DNA from: Actinomyces sp.
GTDB taxonomy: Bacteria; Actinomycetota; Actinomycetes; Actinomycetales; Actinomycetaceae
Length of the DNA stretch: 21,078 bases
Direction: 5' to 3'
Assembly: GCA_018375675.1 (NCBI GenBank)
Contig: JAHACW010000039.1
Location: 1 to 21,078 of the forward strand
Made by a program: the position numbers and the translations under genes
Shown: piece by piece, positions 6,209 through 14,105 of the stretch
Numbering within the stretch: the stretch's first letter is position 1
Layout: the number at the start of each line of letters is the position of its first letter
Notes under the pieces: model-generated
Seen by the model: the letters and a program-made list of their open reading frames with translations, nothing else
Databases searched by the model: none
What the model was told of the DNA's origin: nothing

Positions 6209-7239
6209 CCACGCGGACATTCGTTCTGGGAACCAGGGGATCGCGCCTGGCGCTCGCCCAATCCACCACCGTCGCGCGGGCTATTGAGGAGGCCGGGGCT
6301 CGCCTCGGCGAGGACGTCCGCGTCAATCTGGAGGTCGTGCGCACCCACGGTGACGTGTCCGCTGCGCCCCTGGCCGCGCTCGGAGGCGTCGGCGTGTTCG
6401 CCGCTCAGCTGCGGCTCGCCCTCCTTGGGAGCGAGTGCGACCTGGCCGTCCACTCCTTCAAAGACCTGCCCACCGCCCCCACGCCGGGCCTGCGCATCGC
6501 GGCCGTCCCGCAGCGCGAAGACCCCCGCGACGCCCTGTGCGCGGCCGACGGGGCGACACTGGCAACCCTGCCGGAGGGCGCGCTCGTCGGCACGGGCTCT
6601 CCCAGGCGCGCCGCCCAGGTGCTCGCCGCGCGCCCCGATCTGCACGTCTGCGACCTGCGCGGCAACGTCCCCACGCGGCTCTCGCGCGTGCGCGGCATCG
6701 ACCTGGGCGCCGACGCGGGCACGGCGCCCTCCGCCCTCGGCACGGGTGAGCGCCTCGACGCGGTCGTCCTCGCCCTCGCCGGGCTGCGCCGTATCGGCCT
6801 CGACGCCCACGCCACCGACGTGCTCGACCCAGCCATCATGATGCCCGCCCCCTCGCAGGGGGCTCTCGCCATCGAGACGCGCGACGAGGAGGACCCCCTC
6901 CTGCGCGCTCTCCTGGACGCCCTCAACCATCGTCCGACCGCGCTCGCTGCCAGCGCTGAGCGGGCCGTCCTCTCCGCCCTGGGTGCGGGGTGCGCGGCGC
7001 CCGTGGGAGCGTTTGCTCGGGTGGACGAGGCCTCCTCGGCCCTCTCGCTCGACGCGCGCGTGATGAGCGTCGACGGGCGCGAGCGGGTCGAGGCGAGTGG
7101 CGCGCTCCCGCTCACGGACTCGGTTGGTCGCGGCGATGCCGCCCGCCTTGGCGAGGACGTGGCGCGCCAGCTGCTCGCGCGTGGCGCCGCCGAGGTCACC
7201 GACCTGGGCGCGACGAAAGCGCCGAGGCAATCCTCGTGA
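6205..7239 (+). CDS. hemC: Hydroxymethylbilane synthase (porphobilinogen deaminase)
   Basis: This 344-residue enzyme condenses four porphobilinogen molecules into hydroxymethylbilane. LGTRGSRLALAQ at 8-19 is the family N-terminus. HSFKDLPT holds the catalytic aspartate D87, GSPRRAAQ at 131-138 and RGNVPTRLSR at 152-161 carry cofactor- and substrate-binding arginines, and GAGCAAPVGAF holds C263, which anchors the dipyrromethane cofactor. The frame is open far upstream inside cgoX. I placed the start at ATG 6205 because it gives the canonical N-terminus, overlaps the cgoX stop as ATGA, and has AAAGGA at 6194-6199. About 16 extra residues (roughly 162-183, rich in Gly/Ala) separate TRLSR from LDAVVLA compared with the E. 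coli enzyme. Confidence 0.96.
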   Translation: MTTRTFVLGTRGSRLALAQSTTVARAIEEAGARLGEDVRVNLEVVRTHGDVSAAPLAALGGVGVFAAQLRLALLGSECDLAVHSFKDLPTAPTPGLRIAAVPQREDPRDALCAADGATLATLPEGALVGTGSPRRAAQVLAARPDLHVCDLRGNVPTRLSRVRGIDLGADAGTAPSALGTGERLDAVVLALAGLRRIGLDAHATDVLDPAIMMPAPSQGALAIETRDEEDPLLRALLDALNHRPTALAASAERAVLSALGAGCAAPVGAFARVDEASSALSLDARVMSVDGRERVEASGALPLTDSVGRGDAARLGEDVARQLLARGAAEVTDLGATKAPRQSS

Positions 7240-8057
7240 ACGAGCCCCACGCGAGTGCACCCTCCGTGAACGCGGAGTTGACCGGGCGGCGGGTCCTCCT
7301 GACCCGCGCCAAGTCCGATGACGCCATCGCGCGCGCCCTGTGCCTCGCCGGGGCGCAGGTGGATGCTCTCGCCCTCACCGTCTCGACGCCGCTGGACTCC
7401 GCGCAGCTCGACGCGGCGCGCGCACGGCTCGCTGACGGCGGATTCGCGTGGGTTGTGTTCTCCTCCTGGAGGGCCGCGAGCGCCGTTGCGGATGTCCTGC
7501 CACGAGCGCGTTCGCTCGGCACGCGCATCGCCGCCGTCGGTGAGGCTACGGCCCGATGGATCAGCGACCACGCGGGCGTAAGCGCCGACCTGACCGGGGC
7601 CGGATCCGCCGCCGCGTTGCTCGAGTGCTTCCCTGCGCCGTCCTCCGGCGAGCACTCGGTCCTCATCCCCCGTTCGGCGGTAGCGCCCGACACGCTGCCG
7701 GACGGGCTGCGCGCTCTCGGCTGGAGGGTCGAGGCCATCGACGCCTACACGACCACCCCCGTGGGCACCGACGATATTGATGCCGATATCGCGGGGAATT
7801 TTCGTGCGGGGCACTACGACGCGGCGGTCCTCACCGCCTCCTCCCAGGCGCGCGCCCTCCCCCCGCTCCTCGGCCTGCCGCCCCCCACAACCCGGGTCGT
7901 GACCATAGGCGCACCCACCGCAGCCACCGCCAGGCGGCAGGGGATCGCGGTCGCGGCCCAGGCCTCGTCCCCCACACCCGATGCCATCGTCCGCGCCCTC
8001 ATCGACGCCCTCGACTGCCCCACCCACGCCGACGCACCTGAAGAAAGAGACTCATGA
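7236..8057 (+). CDS. hemD: Uroporphyrinogen III synthase
   Basis: This 273-residue enzyme cyclises hydroxymethylbilane with inversion of ring D to give uroporphyrinogen III. The family is poorly conserved in sequence. Support comes from the N-terminal [53 protein letters not shown] followed by [27 protein letters not shown], and the closing [15 protein letters not shown], all of which fit the two-domain HemD fold. Its place between hemC and hemB is decisive. I chose GTG at 7236, which overlaps the hemC stop as GTGA and has GAGG eight bases upstream. An in-frame GTG at 7266 would remove ten variable residues and cannot be excluded. The end overlaps hemB as ATGA. Confidence 0.9.
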   Translation: MNEPHASAPSVNAELTGRRVLLTRAKSDDAIARALCLAGAQVDALALTVSTPLDSAQLDAARARLADGGFAWVVFSSWRAASAVADVLPRARSLGTRIAAVGEATARWISDHAGVSADLTGAGSAAALLECFPAPSSGEHSVLIPRSAVAPDTLPDGLRALGWRVEAIDAYTTTPVGTDDIDADIAGNFRAGHYDAAVLTASSQARALPPLLGLPPPTTRVVTIGAPTAATARRQGIAVAAQASSPTPDAIVRALIDALDCPTHADAPEERDS

Positions 8058-9085
8058 CCACCGTCCCCGAATCCGTTACCTCCTACCTCGCCGAGGCCGG
8101 GGTGGACTCCTCCCCGATCCCGACGATCCGCCCGCGCCGCCTGCGCTCGACCCCCGCGATGCGTGCCCTCGTGCGCGAAACCCACGTCGACCCCGCAAAG
8201 CTCATCTGGCCCGTCTTCGTGCGCGACGACATCGACGAACCCCGCGAGATCGCCGCAATGCCCGGCCAGTACCAGCACACGATCGACTCGCTACGCCGGG
8301 CTGCAGTCGAGGCCGCCGAAGCCGGCGTGGGTGCCATCGACCTGTTCGGCGTGCCCGCTCGCCGCGACGCGATCGGCTCCCAGGCGTGGGCGGAGGAAGG
8401 GATCCTCAACCGTGGCCTCGCCGCCGTGCGCGCCGAGGTCGGCGACGCCCTCGTCGTGTGCGCGGACACCTGCCTGGACGAGTTCACCGACCACGGGCAC
8501 TGCGGCCTCCTCGATTCCGAAGGCGGTGTCGACAACGACGCGACCCTGCCGCTCTACCAGGCGATGGCGATTTCCCAGGCGCGCGCGGGCGCGCACATGG
8601 TGTCGCCCTCGGGCATGATGGACGGCCAGGTCGCCGCGATCCGCGCCGCCCTCGACCAAGCGGGACACGCGGACGTCGCCATCCTCGCCTACTCCGCGAA
8701 GTACGCGTCCGCCTACTTCGGGCCCTTCCGTGAGGCCGTCGGTTCCACGCTCAAGGGCGACCGCCGCACCTACCAGCAGGATCCCGCGAACCGACGCGAG
8801 GGCCTTTTCGAGGCGCTGCTCGATGCGGCCGAGGGTGCCGACATGCTCATGGTCAAGCCCGCCGGCCCCTACCTGGACGTGCTTGCCGATGTGGCCGCCG
8901 CCTCTGACATTCCCGTCGCCGCCTACCAGGTGTCCGGCGAGTACGCGATGGTCGAGGCCGCCGCCGCCAACGGGTGGATTGACCGCACCCGCGTCATCGA
9001 CGAGTCCCTGACCGGCATCTTCCGGGCGGGAGCCGACTCCGTCCTCACCTACTGGGCCCTCGAGGTCGCCCGCCGGGCCCGCTGA
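8054..9085 (+). CDS. hemB: Porphobilinogen synthase (delta-aminolevulinate dehydratase)
   Basis: This 343-residue enzyme condenses two 5-aminolevulinates into porphobilinogen. Both Schiff-base lysines are visible: K216 in AYSAKYAS and K268 in [10 protein letters not shown]. Other family blocks are [15 protein letters not shown] at 27-41, the loop [14 protein letters not shown] at 138-151, and [10 protein letters not shown] near 184. In the metal loop the first and third zinc-ligand positions are cysteine (C140, C150) but the middle one is aspartate (D142), so the site is neither the full three-cysteine zinc type nor the cysteine-free magnesium type. ATG 8054 overlaps the hemD stop and is preceded by the purine run AAGAAAGAGA at 8041-8050. 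Length is usual for the family. Confidence 0.97.
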   Translation: MTTVPESVTSYLAEAGVDSSPIPTIRPRRLRSTPAMRALVRETHVDPAKLIWPVFVRDDIDEPREIAAMPGQYQHTIDSLRRAAVEAAEAGVGAIDLFGVPARRDAIGSQAWAEEGILNRGLAAVRAEVGDALVVCADTCLDEFTDHGHCGLLDSEGGVDNDATLPLYQAMAISQARAGAHMVSPSGMMDGQVAAIRAALDQAGHADVAILAYSAKYASAYFGPFREAVGSTLKGDRRTYQQDPANRREGLFEALLDAAEGADMLMVKPAGPYLDVLADVAAASDIPVAAYQVSGEYAMVEAAAANGWIDRTRVIDESLTGIFRAGADSVLTYWALEVARRAR

Positions 9086-9132
9086 GCGTGCGTACCATAC
9101 CAACAACCCCGTTTTCTTCTGTGAAGGTAGCC

Positions 9133-10518
9133 GTGACCACTAACGAAACCGCATTCTCCCAAGCAAAAGCCGTCATCCCCGGCGGCGTCGACTCGCCCGT
9201 GCGCGCCTTCGGCGGCGTCGGCGGCACCCCGCGCTTCATCGCGAGCGCGAGCGGTGCGCGCGTCACCGACGTCGAGGGACGCTCCTATGTGGACCTGGTC
9301 GGGTCGTGGGGCCCGGCGCTGCTCGGCCACGCGCACCCCGAGGTGGTCGCCGCCGTCCAGGAGGCGGCCTCGCGCGGCCTGTCCTTCGGCGCACCCACCG
9401 AAACTGAGACTCTGCTGGCCAGCGCCGTGCGCGAGCGTGTGCCCTTCGCGGAGCGTGTCCGCTTCGTGTCGACGGGCACCGAGGCGACGATGACGGCGAT
9501 CCGCCTGGCACGCGGCGCCACCGGACGCGACCTCATCGTGAAATTCGCCGGCAATTACCACGGCCATTCCGACGGCCTGCTCGCCGCAGCCGGGTCGGGC
9601 GTCGCCACGGGTGGACTGCCCGGTTCTGCCGGCGTCCCCGAGGCCATTACCGCCCAGACGATCGTCCTGCCCTACAACGACGTCGATGCCCTGCGCGCAT
9701 GCTTCGAGCAGGCGGGTGGCAGTATTGCCGCCGTCATCTTCGAGGGTGCCCCCGCCAACATGGGCACGGTCCCGCCCCACCCCGGGTGGAACCGCGAGAT
9801 CCGCCGCCTGTGCACCGCGCACGGCGCGCTCATGATCCTTGACGAGGTCCTCACCGGCTTCCGCGTCGACCCGGCCGGCTGGTGGGGCCTCGAGGCCGTG
9901 GCCGGGTGGGTCGACGGCGCGCCTGCGGGCCGCTACGGCGCCGGTTTTGTCGATGCCTCCTCCGTCGAGCGCGCGGACTGGGTGCCCGACCTGGTGACCT
10001 TCGGCAAGGTCGTGGGCGGCGGCATGCCCCTGGCGGCCGTCGCCGGGCGCGCGGACGTCATGGACCTGCTGGCCCCCCTCGGCCCCGTCTATCAGGCGGG
10101 CACGCTCTCCGGCAACCCCCTGGCCACGGTCGCCGGCCTGCGCACCCTCGAACTCGCTGATCAGAGCGTGTACGACCGCGTCAACGCCTCGGCCCAGGAG
10201 ATCAGCACGATCGTGTCGGACGCGCTCAGCGCTGCCGGCGTCGCGCACCGCGTCCAGCGCACGGGATCCCTCTTCTCCGTCATGTTCGGCGAGGCCGCGG
10301 CCTCCTCGGGCGTGTATGACTACGACCAGGCGCGCGCCCAGGAGGCGTGGCGCTACGCCCCCTTCTTCCACTCGTTCCTCTCCTCGGGCGTGGCCCTGCC
10401 GCCCTCGGTGTACGAGGTGTGGTTCGTGTCCGGCGCTCACGGCGAGGCGGAGCTGGAGGCCATCGCCGCCGCGGCTCCGGCGGCCGCGCAGGCTGCCGCT
10501 GCGGCTCAGCCCGAGTAG
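9133..10518 (+). CDS. hemL: Glutamate-1-semialdehyde 2,1-aminomutase
   Basis: This 461-residue PLP enzyme converts glutamate-1-semialdehyde to 5-aminolevulinate, completing the C5 pathway begun by Hem[14 protein letters not shown] at 14-26 is the family N-terminus. [16 protein letters not shown] and [13 protein letters not shown] bind cofactor and substrate, LILDEV-type D237 contacts the PLP ring nitrogen, and K292 in [12 protein letters not shown] is the Schiff-base lysine. The frame is open from 9088, but I chose GTG 9133 because AAGG at 9124-9127 is five bases upstream and it gives the normal N-terminus. The D237-K292 distance is 55 residues, against about 28 in related proteins, owing to an insertion at about 252-282. 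It is the last gene of the operon, 47 bases after hemB, the only gap in the cluster. Confidence 0.95.
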   Translation: MTTNETAFSQAKAVIPGGVDSPVRAFGGVGGTPRFIASASGARVTDVEGRSYVDLVGSWGPALLGHAHPEVVAAVQEAASRGLSFGAPTETETLLASAVRERVPFAERVRFVSTGTEATMTAIRLARGATGRDLIVKFAGNYHGHSDGLLAAAGSGVATGGLPGSAGVPEAITAQTIVLPYNDVDALRACFEQAGGSIAAVIFEGAPANMGTVPPHPGWNREIRRLCTAHGALMILDEVLTGFRVDPAGWWGLEAVAGWVDGAPAGRYGAGFVDASSVERADWVPDLVTFGKVVGGGMPLAAVAGRADVMDLLAPLGPVYQAGTLSGNPLATVAGLRTLELADQSVYDRVNASAQEISTIVSDALSAAGVAHRVQRTGSLFSVMFGEAAASSGVYDYDQARAQEAWRYAPFFHSFLSSGVALPPSVYEVWFVSGAHGEAELEAIAAAAPAAAQAAAAAQPE

Positions 10519-10553
10519 TCGACCGCGCCGCGTCATCTGCGGCGTGAACGGCT

Positions 10554-10587
10554 GAGGGGTGGGGATCCTGGTGGGTCCCCACCCCTC
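10554..10587. terminator. Hairpin terminator between convergent hemL and the 10654 gene
   Basis: GAGGGGTGGGGA at 10554-10565 pairs perfectly with TCCCCACCCCTC at 10576-10587 around a 10-base loop. It lies 36 bases past the hemL stop and about 65 bases past the stop of the converging minus-strand gene, so it can serve both. The following U-tract is weak on either strand, so termination may be imperfect. Confidence 0.6.
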
Positions 10588-10653
10588 GTCTCTACCGTTG
10601 GCGGGTTGATTGCGAGTGCTGCTCGGTGGTGGTTGCTGTTATCAAGGAGCTTG

Positions 10654-11136
10654 TTATGGGAAGTCACGGAACATGAATGTGGGGTCTGGGTCAAAGCAGA
10701 GTGTTGCTGTTCCTCGGTTGGGGGTGAACCAGACGATGTCTGAGTGGGCTTCCTTGAGGGTGAAGGTGCCGACCCCCTCAACGGTGATACTGTCGCCGCG
10801 GTGAAGATCTCTAGCGCCTCCGAGGAATTCGGAGTGGTCGTTGTCGTCGAATGCTGACAGGCCGAAGGAACCGAGCTGGCGTCCCATGGAGACTTCTCCG
10901 GAGATGCCGACCAAAATGGTGCGTCCATCGGAGATGGTTCCCAGTTCTAAGGATCGTTGCTTGTCGTATGGGGTCAGGTAGTACTTGCCGGTGCAGGCAT
11001 CGCCCTCGGCTTTTTCTTTCCATTCCCAGGAGTAGGCGATGTGTGCGTAGGTCCAGGGGATGACGAACGCCAGGACGAGGACGGCCACGACGATGGCGCG
11101 AATGCGTGCGCGTGTGCGTGTGGGTCTGTTGCTCAT
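10654..11136 (-). CDS. Uncharacterised membrane-anchored secreted protein, tandem copy A
   Basis: I do not recognise the family. The 160-residue product has a basic N-terminus, one hydrophobic segment at about 13-35 (AIVVAVLVLAFVIPWTYAHI) with no lipobox or clear signal-peptidase site, and an extracellular-looking domain. Two cysteines, C48 and C147, are kept in the neighbouring paralog and could form a disulfide. The blocks EGDACTGKYY, SDGRT, GEVSMGR, LHRGDS and the stretch from EGVGTFTLKEAHSD to IVWFTPN are shared with the neighbour; the spacing of short polar turns suggests a beta-rich domain. It is the downstream member of the pair, 28 bases after copy B, with a poor ribosome-binding site of its own, so it probably depends on the copy B transcript. 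Confidence 0.8.
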   Translation of the reverse strand: MSNRPTRTRARIRAIVVAVLVLAFVIPWTYAHIAYSWEWKEKAEGDACTGKYYLTPYDKQRSLELGTISDGRTILVGISGEVSMGRQLGSFGLSAFDDNDHSEFLGGARDLHRGDSITVEGVGTFTLKEAHSDIVWFTPNRGTATLCFDPDPTFMFRDFP

Positions 11137-11164
11137 GGGTGTGCTTCTGTGGTGGTTGCTGGCG

Positions 11165-11647
11165 TCAGTGGCCTTGTTGTGCGAAGTTGTTCAATGTGAA
11201 TGTGGGGTCTGGGTTGAAGCAGAACAGTGCTTTTCCTGGGTTGGGGGTGAACCAGACGATGTCTGAGTGGGCTTCCTTGAGGGTGAAGGTGCCGACCCCT
11301 TCGATGGTGGCGCTGTCGCCCCGATGGAGGCCTTTTGCCTGGCCGAGTGGGGCAGATCTATCAGTGTCCGTACTGACGGACAATCCGAAAGAGGCGATTT
11401 CGCGTCCCATGGAAACTTCTCCTGTGCTGCCCATGTAAACCGTACGTCCATCAGAAAGGGTGCCCAGGGAAATGGTTCGCTCCTTATCGTATTGGGTGAC
11501 GTAGTACTTGCCGGTGCAGGCGTCGCCCTCGGTTTTTTCTTTCCAGGGCCAGGAGTAAGCGATGTGCGCGTAGGTCCAGGGGATGACGAACGCCAGGACG
11601 AGGACGGCCACGACGATGGCGCGAATGCGTGCGGGTCTGGTGGTCAT
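11165..11647 (-). CDS. Uncharacterised membrane-anchored secreted protein, tandem copy B
   Basis: This is a 160-residue paralog of the next gene, family not recognised. It has a basic N-terminus, a hydrophobic anchor at about 9-31, then an outward domain with C44 and C143 at positions equivalent to those of copy A. Ends and anchor are nearly identical between copies, while the middle (about 85-105) has diverged (STDTDRSAPLG against FDDNDHSEFLG). It has a strong ribosome-binding site, AAGGAGG, at 11653-11659, five bases from the ATG, and a plausible promoter just upstream, so it is the first gene of the two-gene unit. The N-terminal segment could be an uncleaved signal anchor. Neighbours give no clue to function. 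Confidence 0.82.
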   Translation of the reverse strand: MTTRPARIRAIVVAVLVLAFVIPWTYAHIAYSWPWKEKTEGDACTGKYYVTQYDKERTISLGTLSDGRTVYMGSTGEVSMGREIASFGLSVSTDTDRSAPLGQAKGLHRGDSATIEGVGTFTLKEAHSDIVWFTPNPGKALFCFNPDPTFTLNNFAQQGH

Positions 11648-11680
11648 GGCATCCTCCTTGATGTCGTGCTTAACAGAGGG

Positions 11681-11709
11681 ACTTTAGTGGGGGAGAACAC
11701 AATATGCAA
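11681..11709 (-). promoter_or_regulatory. Candidate promoter of the tandem paralog pair
   Basis: On the minus strand, TTGCAT (11704-11709) and TAAAGT (11681-11686) are separated by 17 bases, a fair sigma-70-like pair. Transcription would begin about 25-30 bases before the copy B start codon, leaving a short leader with the strong ribosome-binding site. Confidence 0.45.
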
Positions 11710-12261
11710 ATCTCGGGTGAAGGGATGATGCGTGTTGCTGCGCTGCCCAGCTGGACATCAAACCGTGGCACCTCCTGTTGATCCGTTCAGCGTCTGAACT
11801 GTGCTCACGACGTTGCCTCTGGGCTTATCGTGGCCCCGAGACTTCGGATCCTCACTGTTGGGCTCGACCACTGTGTGTTGGTGTCGCGCTGGGCCGCTGT
11901 TCCTTGGTGTCCGAGCCTCACTGTTGAACGCCGTGGTGCCCGATGCCGGGGCCGATGTGGGGGTTTTGCACTACACGAGGCCCTCATACGGCGTGTCGCC
12001 GGCGTGTCGAACCCTCATGTAGTGCAATTCGCCCCGCCTCGCAGACAGCCTGAAGGGCGTGGCAACCAAAATGCAGACCACCTCGCCAAATAACAGCGAA
12101 AAAGGGCTGTTTGGGGTGAGGTTGTCCGCGTTTTGGGCAACCCTGAGGGTATGAACTGCTGAAACCGAGGGCAAGGGGGCGTTGCTGCAAGGATGAGAGC
12201 GTGGGAAACGGTGCTACAAGGACAAGAAAAACAAATTAACAAAGACGCAAAGAAGCCAAGA
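11710..12261. other. Gene-poor region with inverted repeats
   Basis: No gene with a credible start and composition is visible. CCTCACTGTTG is repeated at 11850-11860 and 11916-11926. TTGCACTACACGAGG at 11966-11980 and CCTCATGTAGTGCAA at 12013-12027 form a 15-bp inverted repeat with one mismatch and a 32-base centre. Between about 12080 and 12118, CCTCGCC plus AAATAACAGC can pair imperfectly with GGCTGTTTGGGGTGAGG. GGTTGTCC and GGGCAACC follow as another small inverted pair. Small open frames on the minus strand at 11971-12174 run through the inverted repeats and look incidental. The region could be a degraded mobile or REP-like element; nothing more specific can be supported. Confidence 0.5.
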
Positions 12262-12300
12262 AGGCAACGAAAAAGCGTGACACCTTCGTGGTGTCACGCT
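12262..12300 (-). terminator. Intrinsic terminator of the 72-residue membrane protein gene
   Basis: On the minus strand an 11-bp perfect stem (AGCGTGACACC at 12274-12284 with its complement at 12290-12300, 5-base loop) is followed by TTTTTCGTT. It lies 42 bases past the stop of the gene at 12343. Confidence 0.85.
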
Positions 12301-12342
12301 GGCGGGGGTGGGGCGCGTGTCGTTCACGCGCCCCGCATAGGC

Positions 12343-12561
12343 TCAGGCGCGAGTGCGAGCGATCGAGAGAAGAGCGGGGGAAACGATCAGGGCGGTCAGA
12401 GCGATGACGATCGCGAAGACGACCGACGCGACGGAAGCAACCTGAAGGGCAGCGAACACGCCGAGGCCCGCGAGGACGACGATCAGAGCGATGAGAACGG
12501 AAGCCGAGGCGGTGGCCTGGGACATGGTGGGGGCGGTTTCAGCCTTGACGATCTGGTTCAT
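12343..12561 (-). CDS. Small two-helix membrane protein, unknown function
   Basis: This 72-residue protein has a short polar N-terminus (MNQIVKAETAPTMSQ), two predicted membrane segments at about 20-38 and 42-62, and a basic tail (ARTRA). The frame extends further upstream, but I placed the start at ATG 12561 because AAGGAG at 12568-12573 is six bases away and the upstream translation is low-quality. The family is not recognised. Size and topology would suit a small regulatory membrane subunit, a holin-like protein or a toxin, but nothing in the sequence decides between them. It is a single-gene unit, with its own terminator at 12262-12300 and another terminator-like hairpin about 107 bases upstream of its start. 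Confidence 0.7.
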   Translation of the reverse strand: MNQIVKAETAPTMSQATASASVLIALIVVLAGLGVFAALQVASVASVVFAIVIALTALIVSPALLSIARTRA

Positions 12562-12667
12562 GGGGTTCTCCTTATGAGTGTCTTCGCGCGGAAGCACGAA
12601 GCGCGCCCCGCACGCCAGCGTGTTTGTGGACCTGTTGGCCCGTGCCGCCCGGGTGGGCGACGGCATC

Positions 12668-12700
12668 AAAAAAGGGGGCTGACTCGTGGTCGCCCCCCTT
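12668..12700 (-). terminator. Terminator-like hairpin upstream of the small membrane protein
   Basis: On the minus strand a nine-pair stem (AAGGGGGGC with GCCCCCTTT, one G-U) may extend by GAC/GTC and is followed by six T residues. It could end read-through from the cold-shock gene, or act as an attenuator in the leader of the 12343 gene. Confidence 0.65.
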
Positions 12701-12712
12701 GGTGCAGCTCCA

Positions 12713-12741
12713 ATTCTACGCGGATTCCACCGCTCGGTCTA
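12713..12741 (-). promoter_or_regulatory. Possible promoter for the small membrane protein gene
   Basis: On the minus strand, TAGACC (12736-12741) and TAGAAT (12713-12718) are 17 bases apart. A transcript would start near 12706 and meet the hairpin at 12700-12668 at once, which would make that hairpin a leader structure. The -35 match is modest. Confidence 0.3.
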
Positions 12742-12860
12742 TACCGCGCAAGCCCTTGTAAGGCATGGCACAAGCATCGTAAAAAGCTGTTAAAGCGCTG
12801 TTTTATCAATGAAAAAGACATGCGTGAAGATCAGTGGAGAACATGCCAGTTCGTGCAAGT

Positions 12861-12889
12861 GTGCCCGAGTGGGGACTCCACCCGGGCAC
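12861..12889 (-). terminator. Hairpin after the cold-shock gene
   Basis: GTGCCCGAGTGG at 12861-12872 pairs with CCACCCGGGCAC at 12878-12889 with one mismatched position and a 5-base loop. It lies 7 bases past the csp stop on the minus strand. No U-run follows, so it may also protect the 3' end. Confidence 0.55.
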
Positions 12890-12895
12890 ACAGTG

Positions 12896-13105
12896 TCATT
12901 CGGCTCGTGCCACATTCACAGCTTGGAGGCCCTTAGGTCCTTCAATTGCCTCATATTCGACCTTCTCGCCCTCTAGAAGAGTGCGGCGCCCAGATTGGCC
13001 GATGATGTTTGAATAGTGCACGAAGACGTCGCCGGATTCGTCATCAGGAGTGATGAATCCGAAGCCTTTGGCGTCGTTGAACCATTTGATGGTCCCGGTA
13101 GCCAT
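12896..13105 (-). CDS. Cold-shock domain protein (CspA family)
   Basis: This 69-residue single cold-shock-domain protein binds single-stranded RNA or DNA and acts as an RNA chaperone. The N-terminal [19 protein letters not shown] contains RNP1 (KGFGFI), and DVFVHYSNI contains RNP2. The C-terminal half ([23 protein letters not shown]) matches the family, with one or two extra residues in the loop GQSGRRT. The frame stays open upstream, but ATG 13105 gives the exact family start and AAGGAGG at 13110-13116 is four bases away. The gap of about 200 bases to the ABC ATPase gene leaves room for the long leader common in csp genes; TATAAC at 13227-13232 on the minus strand is a possible -10 without a good -35. 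Cold induction cannot be judged from sequence. Confidence 0.95.
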   Translation of the reverse strand: MATGTIKWFNDAKGFGFITPDDESGDVFVHYSNIIGQSGRRTLLEGEKVEYEAIEGPKGLQAVNVARAE

Positions 13106-13304
13106 GGGCCCTCCTTCGTGTTCGCCCCAACGCTGGGGTACCGTTCGGCCCCGTCTGCGGAGCCGACATGGTCCCGTCGCCCCGGCCCGGCATCGATGCC
13201 CCCCGGACTGGGCGTGCGGAATCACAGTTATACGGTACCGCACTCGCGGCAAAAATGTGGCTGACCTGCACAATCGTGACGAAGTAGTTTTCCGCGTGAT
13301 GGCG

Positions 13305-14105
13305 CTACATATCTCCACTCAGTCGAACTGGAACGATCGCCTGCACGTCCTCTCCCTCGAAGGTGACGTTGCCGATCGCCACGTCCACCCCGAACACGCT
13401 CGCGAGGGTGTCCGCGTTCATGACGGAGGACGCGGGGCCGACCACGGCCTCGTGAGTGGAGGAGAAGAGCGCGACCTGGTCGGCGACGCGCAGGGCGTGC
13501 GCCGGGTAGTGCGTGTTCATGATGACGGCGAGGCCTCGGTCCTTCACGAGACGCTCGAGGAGTCCCAGGACGATGAGCTGGTTGCGGAAATCGAGGCCGG
13601 TCTCCGGCTCGTCGAGCACGAGGACGCGCGGGTCGGCGACGAGGGCGCGGGCGATGAGGATCATCTGGAACTGGCCGCCCGACATGGTTGCGCAGGGCAT
13701 CTCGGCCAGGTGGGAGGCGCCCACCTCGTCGAGGACGTCGCGGGCCATGCGCTCCTCGCGCGCTCCGGGCTGTGCGAGGGTGCGCATGTGCGGGGCTCGC
13801 CCGACCATCACCATCTCGAGGCCGGTGAGCGCCACGTTCGATGCGTTGCGGGCCTGTGGCACGTAGGACAGGACGCGGCCCAGCGCCCGGGTTGACATTG
13901 ACGAAATGGGGGTGCCGTCGATGAGCGTGCGGCCGCTGTCCCACTTCTGCAGGCCGATCATGGTGCGCAGCAGCGTCGTCTTGCCGGCGCCGTTGGGACC
14001 CAGGATCGCCAGGAGCGAGCGCTCGGGCACCTCGAAGGACACGTTCGTCAGGATCGGGGAGGGCGCGCCCGGGTACGTGAAGGTCGCGTTTTCGACGCTG
14101 ATCAT
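13305..14105 (-). CDS. ABC importer ATPase, FecE/siderophore type
   Basis: This 266-residue cytosolic nucleotide-binding subunit has Walker A GPNGAGKT at 36-43, a signature of the form MSGGQF at 141-146 (Met for the usual first Leu), Walker B VLVLDEP at 161-167 followed by the D-loop GLDFRNQ, and a switch histidine in [10 protein letters not shown]. The overall pattern and length are those of the FecE/BtuD group that energises uptake of ferric siderophores, heme or cobalamin. ATG 14105 overlaps the permease stop as ATGA (14102-14105), so the two are made together. It is the last gene of a lipoprotein-permease-ATPase operon. Ferric-complex uptake is the most likely role from context. Confidence 0.93.
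   Translation of the reverse strand: MISVENATFTYPGAPSPILTNVSFEVPERSLLAILGPNGAGKTTLLRTMIGLQKWDSGRTLIDGTPISSMSTRALGRVLSYVPQARNASNVALTGLEMVMVGRAPHMRTLAQPGAREERMARDVLDEVGASHLAEMPCATMSGGQFQMILIARALVADPRVLVLDEPETGLDFRNQLIVLGLLERLVKDRGLAVIMNTHYPAHALRVADQVALFSSTHEAVVGPASSVMNADTLASVFGVDVAIGNVTFEGEDVQAIVPVRLSGDM

Noticed and set aside
11971..12242. Overlapping minus-strand frames of 67-75 codons
   Set aside because: Three frames over the same inverted-repeat DNA, none with a convincing start; more likely incidental to a repeat element.
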